The notes beneath the pieces are model-generated. The model was not told the origin of the DNA. It made no database searches and saw only the letters and a list, made by a program, of their open reading frames with translations. This document shows positions 27,360-36,461 of a stretch of 64,000 nt of DNA, piece after piece. Within the stretch, counting starts at the first letter, position 1. Each line of letters begins with the position of its first letter. The position numbers and the translations under genes were made by a program. The stretch comes from Psychrobacter submarinus (lineage in GTDB: Bacteria; Pseudomonadota; Gammaproteobacteria; Pseudomonadales; Moraxellaceae): positions 673,934-737,933 of the forward strand of contig NZ_CAJHBQ010000002.1 in assembly GCF_904846685.1 (NCBI RefSeq), in the 5' to 3' direction.

Positions 27360-28709
27360 ATGTTTAAAAAAATTCTTATCGCCAACCGTGGCGAGATTGC
27401 GTTACGTATCATCCGTGCCTGCAAACAGCTGGGCATCACCTCCATCATCGTCTACTCCAAAGCCGATAAAGACTCGCTGCCCGTAAAACTTGCCGATGAA
27501 AAGATCTGTATCGGTCCTGCCCTTGCTACCAAAAGCTACCTGAACCAAGAAGCGATCATCTCCGCTGCCGAAGTTATGGGCGCTGAGGCCATTCATCCGG
27601 GTTATGGGTTTTTGGCAGAAAATGCCGCTTTTGCTGAGCGTGTCGCCCAAGCTGGATTAACCTTTATTGGTCCAACTTCAGACAACATAAAAAGCATGGG
27701 CGATAAGGTTGCGGCAAAAAAACAAATGCTAGAGGCTGGCGTCCCTTGTGTGCCCGGCTCTAATGGCGCACTGCCAAGCGACAAAGAAGCCGCGCTTAAA
27801 ATCGCTAGAGAAGTCGGTTATCCGGTGATTATTAAAGCGGCAAGTGGCGGCGGCGGGCGCGGTATGCGCGTGGTTGAGAGTGAAGAGAACCTGATAAACG
27901 CCATTTCAATGACCCAAGCGGAAGCCAAAACCAATTTTGGCGACTCCGTGGTTTATCTAGAGCGCTATCTACAAGCGCCGCGTCATGTCGAGATTCAAGT
28001 CCTTGCTGATACCCAGGGCAACGCCATTCATTTAGGCGAGCGCGATTGCTCGATGCAGCGCCGTCATCAAAAAGTGATTGAAGAAGCCCCTGCTCCCGGC
28101 ATTAGCGCTGAACAACGCGTACAAATCGGTGAACGCTGCGCGCTGGCTTGTCAAAAGATGAATTATATTGGCGCAGGGACGTTTGAGTTTTTATATGAAA
28201 ACGGCGAGTTTTTCTTTATTGAGATGAATACCCGTATCCAAGTTGAGCATACCATTACTGAGCTGGTGACTGGTGTCGATATCGTGCAAGAGCAGATATT
28301 GGTAGCAGCAGGTCAGCCTTTGAGCTATACGCAACAAGACGTCAGAATTAACGGTCATGCGTTTGAATGCCGAATCAATGCTGAAAACCCTTATACCTTT
28401 ATGCCCAGCCCCGGACGTATCGATTATTGTCACTTGCCAGCAGGATTTGGCATTCGCGTCGATAGCCATATCGAATCGGGCTATACCGTCCCGCCCTCTT
28501 ATGATAGCTTAATTGCCAAAATCTGCGTCCATGCGCCAACGCGAGAGCAAGCTATCGACAAGATGCAAGCGGCACTATCAGAAGCTGAGATACAAGGTAT
28601 TGATACTAATATTGCCTTGCACCAAAAACTATTTGCTGATCCCGAATTTAACAAAGGCCAAGTAAGTATTCATTATCTATCGCAGTGGATCGCTGAGAAT
28701 ATTGAGTAA
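27360..28709 (+). CDS. accC: Biotin carboxylase of the oxoprolinase cluster
   Basis: A 449-residue ATP-grasp enzyme that carboxylates biotin with bicarbonate and ATP. ATG 27360 has AAGGA 9 bases upstream. It shows [14 protein letters not shown] at the N-terminus, the glycine-rich ATP loop ASGGGGRGM, the [16 protein letters not shown] signature and the metal-binding [13 protein letters not shown] motif, so it should be active. Located 83 bases after the carrier protein and before pxpB. I infer that it serves a carboxylation step in the lactam/oxoproline pathway rather than lipid synthesis; this rests on context. Confidence 0.9.
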   Translation: MFKKILIANRGEIALRIIRACKQLGITSIIVYSKADKDSLPVKLADEKICIGPALATKSYLNQEAIISAAEVMGAEAIHPGYGFLAENAAFAERVAQAGLTFIGPTSDNIKSMGDKVAAKKQMLEAGVPCVPGSNGALPSDKEAALKIAREVGYPVIIKAASGGGGRGMRVVESEENLINAISMTQAEAKTNFGDSVVYLERYLQAPRHVEIQVLADTQGNAIHLGERDCSMQRRHQKVIEEAPAPGISAEQRVQIGERCALACQKMNYIGAGTFEFLYENGEFFFIEMNTRIQVEHTITELVTGVDIVQEQILVAAGQPLSYTQQDVRINGHAFECRINAENPYTFMPSPGRIDYCHLPAGFGIRVDSHIESGYTVPPSYDSLIAKICVHAPTREQAIDKMQAALSEAEIQGIDTNIALHQKLFADPEFNKGQVSIHYLSQWIAENIE

Positions 28710-28839
28710 AAAGTAATTGAGTAAAAAGTAAAAAGCATTATCAAAGACAACTGACATATTTTTTATCATGTGCAGCATTTTTAAATGGTCTTAACTAAAA
28801 CTAGAATGTAGAAACAAGAACCAAAAGGAATCGCGATCT

Positions 28840-29535
28840 ATGGCTACTCAAGACGCAACCGTTACAGAAACCACAGTATCTGAGCCGCCGCAGTGGCAGC
28901 TGTGTAGCGAAACCAATTTGGTGTTATTTTTCCCCAAGCCGACCACGCTTGCCAAGCAGCAACAGTGCTGGGCGCTGGCAGATAGCGTGCAACAGTTGCC
29001 AGAGGTGAGCGAGGTAGTCATCGGTATGAATACGCTGAGCGTGTTTATCAGCCCTTTAACTTATAAACAGCTTCACAACCTGCAACAAACGCTCACCGAA
29101 TTAAGCGCCAACCCCGAGCAAAAGCAGATTCAAGGTAAGCATGTCGAGATTCCTGTACATTACGGCGGCAAGTATGGCCCTGATCTAAAATCTATGGCCG
29201 CTGAATTGGGCTTATCTGTTGAAGAGGTCGTCGAGAAGCATACGGCAGCGACGTATACGGTGTACTTCATTGGATTTCAGCCCGGCTTTCCCTACCTTGG
29301 TGGCTTAGCGGAAGCGCTTTACTTCCCAAGACATACCAATCCGCGCACCAAAGTTCCAGCAGGTTCGGTCGGTATTGGCGGCGAGCAAACGGGTATCTAC
29401 CCTTTTGCTTCTCCGGGCGGTTGGCAGCTACTCGGACAAACAGAAACCAAGTTATTTGATTTATCCAAGGAGACGCCTACGCTATTAACCGCCGGTGATA
29501 CGCTTAAATTTAGCGCTATTGATATTTATGAGTGA
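28840..29535 (+). CDS. pxpB: 5-oxoprolinase subunit PxpB (KipI/AHS1 family)
   Basis: A 231-residue protein of the AHS1/KipI family. Diagnostic stretches are VEIPVHYGGKYGPDL, GFQPGFPYLGGL and PRTKVPAGSVGIGGEQTGIYP (core only). AAAAGGA precedes the ATG. PxpABC converts 5-oxoproline to glutamate with ATP. The same domain forms half of the carboxyltransferase of urea carboxylase. Next to accC and accB this leaves open a biotin-dependent reaction. Confidence 0.93.
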   Translation: MATQDATVTETTVSEPPQWQLCSETNLVLFFPKPTTLAKQQQCWALADSVQQLPEVSEVVIGMNTLSVFISPLTYKQLHNLQQTLTELSANPEQKQIQGKHVEIPVHYGGKYGPDLKSMAAELGLSVEEVVEKHTAATYTVYFIGFQPGFPYLGGLAEALYFPRHTNPRTKVPAGSVGIGGEQTGIYPFASPGGWQLLGQTETKLFDLSKETPTLLTAGDTLKFSAIDIYE

Positions 29536-29582
29536 TGAATAATCTCAAAACAATAAATTAACGATAAAAATAGGCGGTAGTG

Positions 29583-30506
29583 ATGAAAGTTTTAGCCTGC
29601 AATGCCCTTGCTAGTATCCAAGACCTCGGTAGATTTGGCTATCGTAGTATGGGCGTGCAACGAGGTGGCGTGATGGATCGCTGGGCCTTTGCAGCCGGTA
29701 ACGCTTTAATCAAAAATGCATTAAACGAGCCGGCTTTAGAGATCACATTAGGCGGCTTGACGCTAGAATTTACTAAAGACACTGCTTTTTGTATCACAGG
29801 CGCTTTATACGAAGCTTATTTAGATGATAAGCGTATCCATTGCTATTGGCGCATCAATGCCAAAGCCGGACAGATCTTAAAACTAGTACGCCCCCTAAAA
29901 GGCATGTATAGCTACCTTTGTGTCCATGGCGGCTTTGCTGTCGAGCCAATTTTAAATTCTTCTAGCACCAATGATAAAGCAGGTTTTGGCGGCTTTAAAG
30001 GTCGATTCATTCAAGAAAACGATGTCATTAAATTAAACACCTCTTCCCAATTATCCAACATAGGCGTTGCCGCCTTACCCGATACTCGTATCATTCGAGT
30101 CGTCAAAAACAGCGAATACGACTACTTTACTAGCGCCTCGCAAAAGCTATTTTTTAAGCAGTGCTGGAAGATAGAAACCAGTAGTAACCGTATGGGTTAT
30201 CGCTTCAAAGGCGAACAAGCACTTGAGCTTAACGCGCCGCTACAAATGAGCTCGCACGGCGTCGATATCGGTATGATTCAAGTCCCGCCGCAAGGACAGC
30301 CTATCGTTCTGATGGCTGACGCGCAAACCACAGGCGGTTATCCCAAAATCGCCAGCGTCATCGACGCCGATATTGGCCTACTGGCGCAAATTCGATATGG
30401 TAAGGAGTGTCAGTTCGAGCTTTTGACCATAAAAGACGCTTTAGTGCAGCGCCAAAACAGACAACGTTATATCGCACGTATCAAGGAGTACGCTCATGAA
30501 AATTGA
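29583..30506 (+). CDS. pxpC: 5-oxoprolinase subunit PxpC (KipA/AHS2 family)
   Basis: A 307-residue AHS2/KipA-type protein. Family marks are the N-terminal SIQDLGRFGYRSMGVQRGG and, near the end, SHGVDIGMIQVPPQGQPIVL and AQTTGGYPKIASV. ATG 29583 is chosen over the GTG just before it. Its end overlaps the start of pxpA by 11 bases. It pairs with PxpB; in urea carboxylase the equivalent domains are fused and transfer carboxyl from biotin. Confidence 0.93.
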   Translation: MKVLACNALASIQDLGRFGYRSMGVQRGGVMDRWAFAAGNALIKNALNEPALEITLGGLTLEFTKDTAFCITGALYEAYLDDKRIHCYWRINAKAGQILKLVRPLKGMYSYLCVHGGFAVEPILNSSSTNDKAGFGGFKGRFIQENDVIKLNTSSQLSNIGVAALPDTRIIRVVKNSEYDYFTSASQKLFFKQCWKIETSSNRMGYRFKGEQALELNAPLQMSSHGVDIGMIQVPPQGQPIVLMADAQTTGGYPKIASVIDADIGLLAQIRYGKECQFELLTIKDALVQRQNRQRYIARIKEYAHEN

Positions 30507-31230
30507 TCTAAACGCTGATGTCGCCGAAGGCTGCGGCCAAGATGATAAACTACTTACTATAGTCAGCTCTGCCAATGTCAGCTGTGGTCTGCACGCCGGC
30601 TCCTATGCCGAGATGCTCGCCACCCTCAAGCTGGCAAAACAACATAACGTGCGCGTCGGCGCGCATCCGGGGCTTGATGACAAAGAAAACTTTGGTCGGG
30701 TGCAGCAAGACTTAGACGAAGATGGCTACCGTGCCCTTATCAGCTACCAGCTTGGGGCTACCAAAGCGGTATGCGATATGGTCGGCGTCACGCTTGATTA
30801 CGTCAAACCGCACGGCGCGCTATACAACCAAGCTGCGGTTGATAAAGACTTAGCAGATATCGTGGTCAGTGAGATTAAACGCTTTGACCCTAGTCTTAAA
30901 ATCATGGGCCTATCAGGCGGTCATTTAGTTAAAGCCGCCAAAGCGCACGATATGCAAGTAATCTCTGAAGTATTCGCCGATAGAAACTATGAAAATGACG
31001 GCTCGCTAGTATCACGCACCAAGGACAACGCGTTGATCACCGATCCTAAAGAGGCCAGCCGGCACGCGCTTGAGATGATTACCGAGGGGGTAGTGACCAG
31101 TGTTGACGGCAAAAAAGTCCCGGTCGAGGCGCAAAGCATCTGTCTGCACGGTGATAGCGAACATGCGGTAGCTTTTGCTAAAAGTATCAAAGAGCAGCTG
31201 CAGCAGCAAGGTATTGAGATATCGGCATAG
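30496..31230 (+). CDS. pxpA: 5-oxoprolinase subunit PxpA (LamB/YcsF family)
   Basis: A 244-residue LamB/YcsF-family protein: it begins MKIDLNADVAEGCG, continues with ANVSCGLHAGS and RVGAHPGLDDKENFGR, and has YVKPHGALYNQAA and EVFADRNYENDGSL. AAGGAG precedes the ATG inside pxpC. PxpA forms the third subunit of the ATP-dependent 5-oxoprolinase. Its presence is the main reason to favour lactam hydrolysis over urea carboxylation for the whole cluster. Confidence 0.95.
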   Translation: MKIDLNADVAEGCGQDDKLLTIVSSANVSCGLHAGSYAEMLATLKLAKQHNVRVGAHPGLDDKENFGRVQQDLDEDGYRALISYQLGATKAVCDMVGVTLDYVKPHGALYNQAAVDKDLADIVVSEIKRFDPSLKIMGLSGGHLVKAAKAHDMQVISEVFADRNYENDGSLVSRTKDNALITDPKEASRHALEMITEGVVTSVDGKKVPVEAQSICLHGDSEHAVAFAKSIKEQLQQQGIEISA

Positions 31231-31301
31231 ATAGTAAATAACAGATAGTCAGTAGTCGTTATAGAGTCAACATATAATAAAAACCCTAAACAAGGACGTT
31301 T

Positions 31302-32489
31302 ATGAGCACCATAAAAAAACACAATACCGCCATTTTGGGCGCGGCCTTTTTGATGGCAACCTCAGCGGTAGGGCCCGGGTTTTTGACTCAAACCGCTACT
31401 TTCACCGAAAGCTTGCTGGCAAGCTTCGGTTTTGTGATTTTAATCTCTATTATTATGGATATTGGGGTACAGCTTAACGTTTGGCGCGTGGTCGCTGTCT
31501 CCAAAAAACGCGCGCAAGAGATTGCCAATTTGGTGTTCCCGGGCGTGGGCTATTTGCTATCTTTTTTGATTGTCGCTGGCGGTCTGGCCTTTAACATCGG
31601 TAATATTGGCGGCGCGGGGCTAGGCATGGAGTCGGTGTTTAACATCTCTCCCATTACCGGCGCGCTCATTAGCGGGGTTATCGCGGTCGCCATCTTTTTA
31701 GGCCGAGAGACCGGACCTATTATGGATAGATTTGCCCAGCTGATGGGCTTTATCTTGATCATACTTATCATTTATGTGGTGTTTAAATCTGATCCGCCGT
31801 TAGCTGAAGCCGCTACCAAAACCATTATGCCCGATAAGATAGACGCGGTGGCTATCGTCACTCTAGTCGGCGGCACGGTCGGTGGTTATATTACCTTTTC
31901 AGGCGCGCATCGATTATTAGAAGCGGGGGTCAGCGGTGAAGAGAATCTTGACTCGGTGACGAGAAGTTCGGTCTCAGGTATTTTAATTGCCTCTATCGTT
32001 CGGGTGTTTTTATTCCTCGCCGTCTTGGGCGTGGTCTCACAAGGTTACGCGTTAGACCCAACCAATCCTGCGATGTCACCTTTTCAATATATCTTAGGTA
32101 ACGTCGGTAAAATCATCTTTGGTATCGTCATTTGGGCGGCATCTGTGACCTCAGTCATTGGCGCCGCTTATACCTCAGTGTCTTTTATGACCAATTTTCA
32201 CCCCTTTATCGAAGAATATAAGCGCTTTTTTATCATTGGTTTTATCGTCGTCTCCACCCTGGTTTTTGCCACTATCGGTAAGCCGGCGCAAGTGCTGGTG
32301 CTGGTCGGTACATTGAACGGTTTGGTACTCCCAATAGCAATGGTGATTATCCTGATCGCCGCTTATAGAAAGAATATCATCGGTAATTACAAACATCCCA
32401 TTTGGATCGCCGCGTTTGGCTGGGTTATCGCTGTGGCTATGAGTGTGCTTAGTGCGATGACTATTGCTCAGTACTTAGGTATTAATTAG
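31302..32489 (+). CDS. NRAMP-family transporter linked to oxoprolinase genes
   Basis: A 395-residue integral membrane protein with about eleven helices, of the NRAMP-like group that includes YcsG of Bacillus subtilis, which also lies beside pxpA (ycsF). It begins with a helix containing GPGFLTQTATF, in the position where classical NRAMP metal transporters carry the DPGN motif. The change suggests that the substrate is not a divalent metal. With pxpABC next to it, uptake of 5-oxoproline or a related lactam is a reasonable inference. AAGGACG precedes ATG. Confidence 0.8.
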   Translation: MSTIKKHNTAILGAAFLMATSAVGPGFLTQTATFTESLLASFGFVILISIIMDIGVQLNVWRVVAVSKKRAQEIANLVFPGVGYLLSFLIVAGGLAFNIGNIGGAGLGMESVFNISPITGALISGVIAVAIFLGRETGPIMDRFAQLMGFILIILIIYVVFKSDPPLAEAATKTIMPDKIDAVAIVTLVGGTVGGYITFSGAHRLLEAGVSGEENLDSVTRSSVSGILIASIVRVFLFLAVLGVVSQGYALDPTNPAMSPFQYILGNVGKIIFGIVIWAASVTSVIGAAYTSVSFMTNFHPFIEEYKRFFIIGFIVVSTLVFATIGKPAQVLVLVGTLNGLVLPIAMVIILIAAYRKNIIGNYKHPIWIAAFGWVIAVAMSVLSAMTIAQYLGIN

Positions 32490-32555
32490 GGATTTTAGTT
32501 AGGGGTATGAGTTAACTGATTTTAAATAGTAGATATAGTAGATAAGGATAATATT

Positions 32556-33011
32556 ATGGATATCGCTGCCGTTGAGCGCTTAGTAAAACTGACAGAAGCT
32601 AGTCAGGTATATCAAATAACCATTGAGGACAACGATCAATCTATTAGTGTGGTTAATGGTTCTCGTACCGCTAAAAGCTCTGTTCGAAATCCTATAGACT
32701 CATCATCAATCGAGGCAGGCGACAATACTAATTCCTCTCTTAAGGCAAAAAATAACAATGCCCAAGACCAAGAGGCTTTACAAGTACGCTCTCCTCACGT
32801 TGGCTATATGCGCTTAAGTGCCGATGGCGCGACGGATAATGTGGTACAAAAAGGTGATGCAATTGAGATAGGTCAAACCATTGGATTTGTTGAAGTATTG
32901 ACGAAACTGCTACCCGTTACCAGCGATAAAGCCGGCACGGTTAATGAGATTTTAGTTGAAGAAAGCCAAGTCGTAGAATATGGTCAGCCGATTTTGCAGT
33001 TAACTGAATAA
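32556..33011 (+). CDS. Biotin-carrier-like protein with aberrant biotin site
   Basis: A 151-residue relative of the carrier protein at the head of the operon: the N-terminus (AAVERLVKLTEASQVYQITI) and the C-terminal barrel (SDKAGTVNEILVEESQVVEYGQPI, core only) are clearly homologous. At the modification site the usual E-A-M-K-M is E-V-L-T-K-L, so the lysine is missing or displaced by one residue. It may be a non-biotinylated structural or regulatory paralogue. It lies 66 bases after the transporter and has an AAGGATAATATT leader; the operon seems to end here. Confidence 0.75.
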   Translation: MDIAAVERLVKLTEASQVYQITIEDNDQSISVVNGSRTAKSSVRNPIDSSSIEAGDNTNSSLKAKNNNAQDQEALQVRSPHVGYMRLSADGATDNVVQKGDAIEIGQTIGFVEVLTKLLPVTSDKAGTVNEILVEESQVVEYGQPILQLTE

Positions 33012-33229
33012 AGAGTAACAAGTCATGTGTAATAAATAGGTTAGATAACTAGCTATTGACGGGTTGTAACCTACTGAACTGTCTAAACCGTTCCAAAAAT
33101 CTTACTCAAACCTAGCCAATATTGACTATTAGATAGGTTTGACGTTTTCTTTCTGCTTCATTGTCACGCGCTATTTCTCATTTGAGATTTAGACTGACCA
33201 CGACTCCACAGACTTTTTTAATTGGCGAT

Positions 33230-34260
33230 GGAACTCACCGTCCAATAAACAGGATTATGCAGCTGTTAAAATAACAGTCGCGTTATTTAAAATATTGATG
33301 CTGGCGTTGAGGTCATGGTCATGAGAAACCTGACAGTTAGGGCACTGTCCTCACGCATTTTCAATGTTAGCTCATCTTACCAAGGATATGATTGCAGTTT
33401 GAACAGGTTTTTGAGCTTGGGTAGAAAGGTCCGACTGATTTCTAACCTTGCCTTGCTCAGTGGCTTTGTAGATAGCTGTCGCTTAAACTCAAAAAAGCAA
33501 GTCACTGATAGCTCTTGATAGCCGCCTGTTCTTAACCATACCTTTGACATTCAAATCCTCAATCGCAATCACATCGAACTCATTAACCAGACTTGTTGTG
33601 ATTTGATGGAGAGAATCACCTAGCCACTGATCTTATAAGGTGCACAAACAAGAGAGCTTGGTTTTAACTTTTCTCTGTTTTTACTGCCTTTTTTAGTGCG
33701 ACTGAGCGCTTTGTTTAACGTTCTTAGTTTTTAAGGTTTGCTTGAAGTGGTTTTGGCGCTTTAATTTTAGTGCCGTCTGATAAAACCAGTAAGTCGGTAA
33801 TACCAAGATCAACACCAGCACTTTCCTGTCTTTTTAGTAGGAATTACAGCTTTTTGTATTTCAACAGCCACATAACAAACCACTTACCGCCACGTTTAGA
33901 GATGGTGGCTGACGTGATCTTTGCCGTCAAAACGTAAAGCTTCTTTAAGCGAACCCAGCCCAAGTTTGGGATACGAATGGATTTACCTTTAATGGCAAAT
34001 TGGTCGTTGGATAAACTGAATCTATCGTCACGGCCTTTTTTACGAGCGGTTGGGTATTTCGCTAAGCCTTTAAAGAAGTTGTTATAAGCATCACCCAACT
34101 GCATGATTGCCGCCTGCGGAGCGCATTTGGTCACTTCCAGCATGTAGAATAATTCGCTTAGCCAGCGTTCAATTCATGATACAGGCTTCGCCTGAGGGGC
34201 TTGTTTAGATTTTAGTATCAACCTCAACGCCTGCGGCCAAACGCATCACGGTACGCTTTG
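33230..34260 (-). pseudogene. tnpB: Degenerate TnpB (IS607-type OrfB)
   Basis: Read leftward, recognisable TnpB blocks occur in order but in several frames with stops between them: MLEVTKCAPQAAIMQLGDAY and DRFSLSNDQFAIKG (34143 on), the first RuvC motif GVDLGITDLLVLSDG, the second in VIAIEDLNVKGMV, the zinc-finger pair CSNC…CPNC, and the last catalytic Asp in HDHDLNASINIL. At least three frameshifts are needed to join them, so the RNA-guided nuclease is inactive. The intact N-terminal frame at 33844-34143 is only a fragment. Confidence 0.8.
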
Positions 34261-34299
34261 TCAAGCGCACTTCCTTACCACTCATGCAAGCAGTTGTGG

Positions 34300-34960
34300 G
34301 CTTTTCTCACTTACATAAGCACGAGCAAGGTGATTTGCCTGTACGTTGTTTGGCTTGAGTTCGACGTGTCCACGGATCATAATGCTTTTTAACCGCCTCT
34401 ATTAATTGTTGGTTTTTCTTGCTGCGGGGGCATCTTAGCCTCGCTGAAAATACGGTGATAAGCTCAATACATCTTGGCTGTTCTTGCTCAAAACTCAACT
34501 CTTCACCTTGATTGATTATTACCACTTCAACGTCACGAGCCTCACACAACATGAAAACCAGTTCTGCACCAAATCGTAAAAGCCTGTCTTTATGGGTAAT
34601 TACCAGCCGTTCAACTTTATTGCCCAGTATGTCATCAAGCAGGTTTTTTAAACGCTTTCTTTATAATTCATTCCACTACCAAGATCGGTAATCGTCTCAA
34701 AGTCCAGCCTTGCCTGGCACAAGTTCAAAACTTGAGACTGGCGAAGTAAGGTCGTCTTTTTGATCGACTCGGCACGAGCATAAGCAATGGTTTTCGGTCT
34801 AATTTAGGTGGTGTATTCAAGGAATGCGGTCTGATTTCACTTAAATCCTTATCGCCTATGCCCGTTTCGGTTCGCTTGGCATTAACGTACCATCCTCATC
34901 CAACGTCTTAATGTGAGTTGAGCAACTTGAAATGTTTGTAGCCTCCCAATACTGTAGTTC
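34300..34960 (-). pseudogene. tnpA: Degenerate IS607 serine recombinase (TnpA)
   Basis: The clearest piece is 34307-34552, with CEARDVEVVIINQGEELSFE and ELITVFSARL, typical of the C-terminal part of IS607 resolvases. Upstream fragments in other frames give HKDRLLRFGAELVF and an N-terminal part with PSEPKR, as in the MerR-like domain. Multiple frameshifts separate them. Together with the TnpB remnant it forms one decayed IS607-family element oriented leftward. Confidence 0.75.
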
Positions 34961-35154
34961 CCATAACTTGCTCTCTATATTATAGATATAATCTATCTAT
35001 TATAGTAATAAATAGGTAGTTTTGTATATATTTTATTTAACTGTTTGCAACCCTCTACCAGCAAGCTTAGCTTTTAATATTTTATTGATAGATATTGACA
35101 GCGTAAAAAATGTCCGTATAACCTCCCCTCATCATCACATGATTGATGATTTAA

Positions 35155-35207
35155 GCGGGATTAGCTCAGTGGTTAGGCACAGTGGTTTGCGCTGAGGTGC
35201 CGGGTTC
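35155..35207 (+). pseudogene. tRNA-like 5' fragment
   Basis: The segment starts GCGGGATTAGCTCAGTGGTTAGGC, here only its first part being diagnostic: an acceptor GCGGGAT followed by TA and a D-arm GCTCAGTGG. It runs to a T-arm-like CCGGGTTC and then stops matching any tRNA; no complementary acceptor follows. The acceptor strand would pair with the ATCCCGC end of the remnant at 6832-6876. It is fused directly to the truncated receptor gene on the other strand, so it marks a rearrangement junction. Confidence 0.45.
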
Positions 35208-35366
35208 ACTAATATCATTACTCATATCGTTAAGATCAGTTGCGGCATAGGCTTGATAACTGATACTCATTAAAAAACTGAGCTGTATCGCTTTTACTAA
35301 AGGTTTCTTGTGAGAAGGTTTAGGCATAAGATATTCTTCGTTTGGTTTTGAAAAAGAAAATAGCAA
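35208..35366 (-). pseudogene. Truncated TonB-dependent receptor, signal peptide and N-terminus only
   Basis: ORF beginning 35366 reads leftward as a basic N-terminus, hydrophobic signal (AIQLSFLMSISYQAYA, cleavage after AYA) and TDLNDMSNDIS, the pattern of siderophore receptors. After about 46 codons the frame enters antisense tRNA-like sequence and ends at 35166. The remaining 600-plus codons of a receptor are absent. A Fur box precedes it. Identification as a TonB receptor rests on signal peptide style and Fur control, so it is tentative. Confidence 0.45.
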
Positions 35367-35446
35367 CTATGGAGATGCTACTAGATCGTTATCGACTCTA
35401 CATAGAGTAACAAAGCAGATAGAATATATAATAAACATTCTCATTT

Positions 35447-35465
35447 GTAAATGATAATCGTTACT
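35447..35465 (-). promoter_or_regulatory. Fur-box-like site upstream of truncated receptor
   Basis: 14 of 19 positions match the Fur consensus, with a complete GATAATC core. It lies about 80 bases upstream of the start of the truncated receptor gene, the usual place for iron repression. Confidence 0.55.
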
Positions 35466-35647
35466 ATTTACAAATTTAAAGTGTATAGCATGGCTGAGTT
35501 TTATTCGAATGAGTCACCGTTAACAATAGACCACGAGTATTCAAACCATATTACAACCTTAAAAATTTGCTTATAAGTTGCAATAACTACTATCATATCG
35601 ATGCACTATTAAAACCATAAAGATCACACCCCAAATAGGAGAAAATA

Positions 35648-36175
35648 ATGATTAGCCATGTACCTGACGTAACGTTCAAAACTCGTGTTCGTGATGAGTC
35701 TATCGGCGGTGATAACCCCTTCACTTGGTATGACCTGACCACGGATGAGTTATTCGCTAATAAAAAAGTGGTCGTGTTCTCACTACCTGGCGCCTTTACG
35801 CCTACGTGTTCGACCAGCCATCTACCGCGTTATGAAGAGCTATATGAGGAGTTTAAGGCGCTTGGCGTAGATGAAATCGTTTGCGTTTCTGTCAATGATG
35901 CTTTTGTCATGTATCAATGGGGTCTCAAGCAAAACCGTGAAAACGTCTTCTTGCTACCTGATGGTAATGGTGAGTTCACTCGTAAAATGGGCATGCTAGT
36001 AGATAAGAGCAATCTTGGCTTTGGTATGCGCTCATGGCGTTATTCGATGTATGTCGATAATAAAGAAATCAAAAAGGTGTTCAAAGAACCTAACTTCGGT
36101 GACAACTGCCCAATAGACCCGTTCGAAGTATCAGATGCTGACACCATGTTAGAGTATCTAAAGAGCAACGCCTAA
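35648..36175 (+). CDS. Peroxiredoxin, Prx5/type II family
   Basis: A 175-residue cytosolic thiol peroxidase. The peroxidatic cysteine is C54 in [12 protein letters not shown], and a second cysteine lies in [10 protein letters not shown]. Conserved Trp-Gly and [11 protein letters not shown] stretches match the Prx5 group, which uses glutathione or thioredoxin systems to reduce peroxides. No glutaredoxin domain is fused. AGGAG precedes ATG, and a strong terminator follows, so it is monocistronic. Confidence 0.93.
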   Translation: MISHVPDVTFKTRVRDESIGGDNPFTWYDLTTDELFANKKVVVFSLPGAFTPTCSTSHLPRYEELYEEFKALGVDEIVCVSVNDAFVMYQWGLKQNRENVFLLPDGNGEFTRKMGMLVDKSNLGFGMRSWRYSMYVDNKEIKKVFKEPNFGDNCPIDPFEVSDADTMLEYLKSNA

Positions 36176-36214
36176 TATCTACTGACTGGTATTACAATCA
36201 TTCAAAGATAGCTC

Positions 36215-36259
36215 AAAAAAAATCCTCACAACTCATTGACGAGTAGTGAGGATTTTTTT
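36215..36259 (+). terminator. Terminator of the peroxiredoxin gene
   Basis: AATCCTCAC and GTGAGGATT pair across a 16-base loop, with A-run before and seven T after. Confidence 0.88.
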
Positions 36260-36335
36260 GCGTTGTGTTAAATCGTTTTTTTAAATGATATGTACGTGTC
36301 TGACGCTATAGTCCATTCATCTTAAAAGTATTATA

Positions 36336-36420
36336 GCGCTACTGGTATAAATTTTACTGGCGTGCTGCGTTCCTTCGATGCTGCGCAACTTATGTTTTAA
36401 AAAGAGCATTCCAGTAGCGC
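36336..36420 (-). repeat. ~85-bp inverted-repeat element
   Basis: Perfect 10-bp ends GCGCTACTGG and CCAGTAGCGC bound a non-coding segment containing GTGCTGCG and CTGCGCAAC. A diverged copy lies at 25745-25832 in the opposite orientation. Probably a small non-autonomous mobile repeat; it lies between the peroxiredoxin and rluF genes, near the end of rluF. Confidence 0.7.
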
Positions 36421-36461
36421 GTTTAATAGATTCATAACATTTTTATCTTCAACTGACGCTA

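Noticed and set aside
26713..30506. Reading accB-accC-pxpB-pxpC as a true split urea carboxylase
   Set aside because: No allophanate hydrolase is present, PxpA follows, and a complete urease already serves urea breakdown; kept only as a mechanistic comparison.
33315..33518. 67-codon plus-strand frame
   Set aside because: Lies antisense to the recognisable TnpB RuvC and zinc-finger blocks of the decayed IS607 element.
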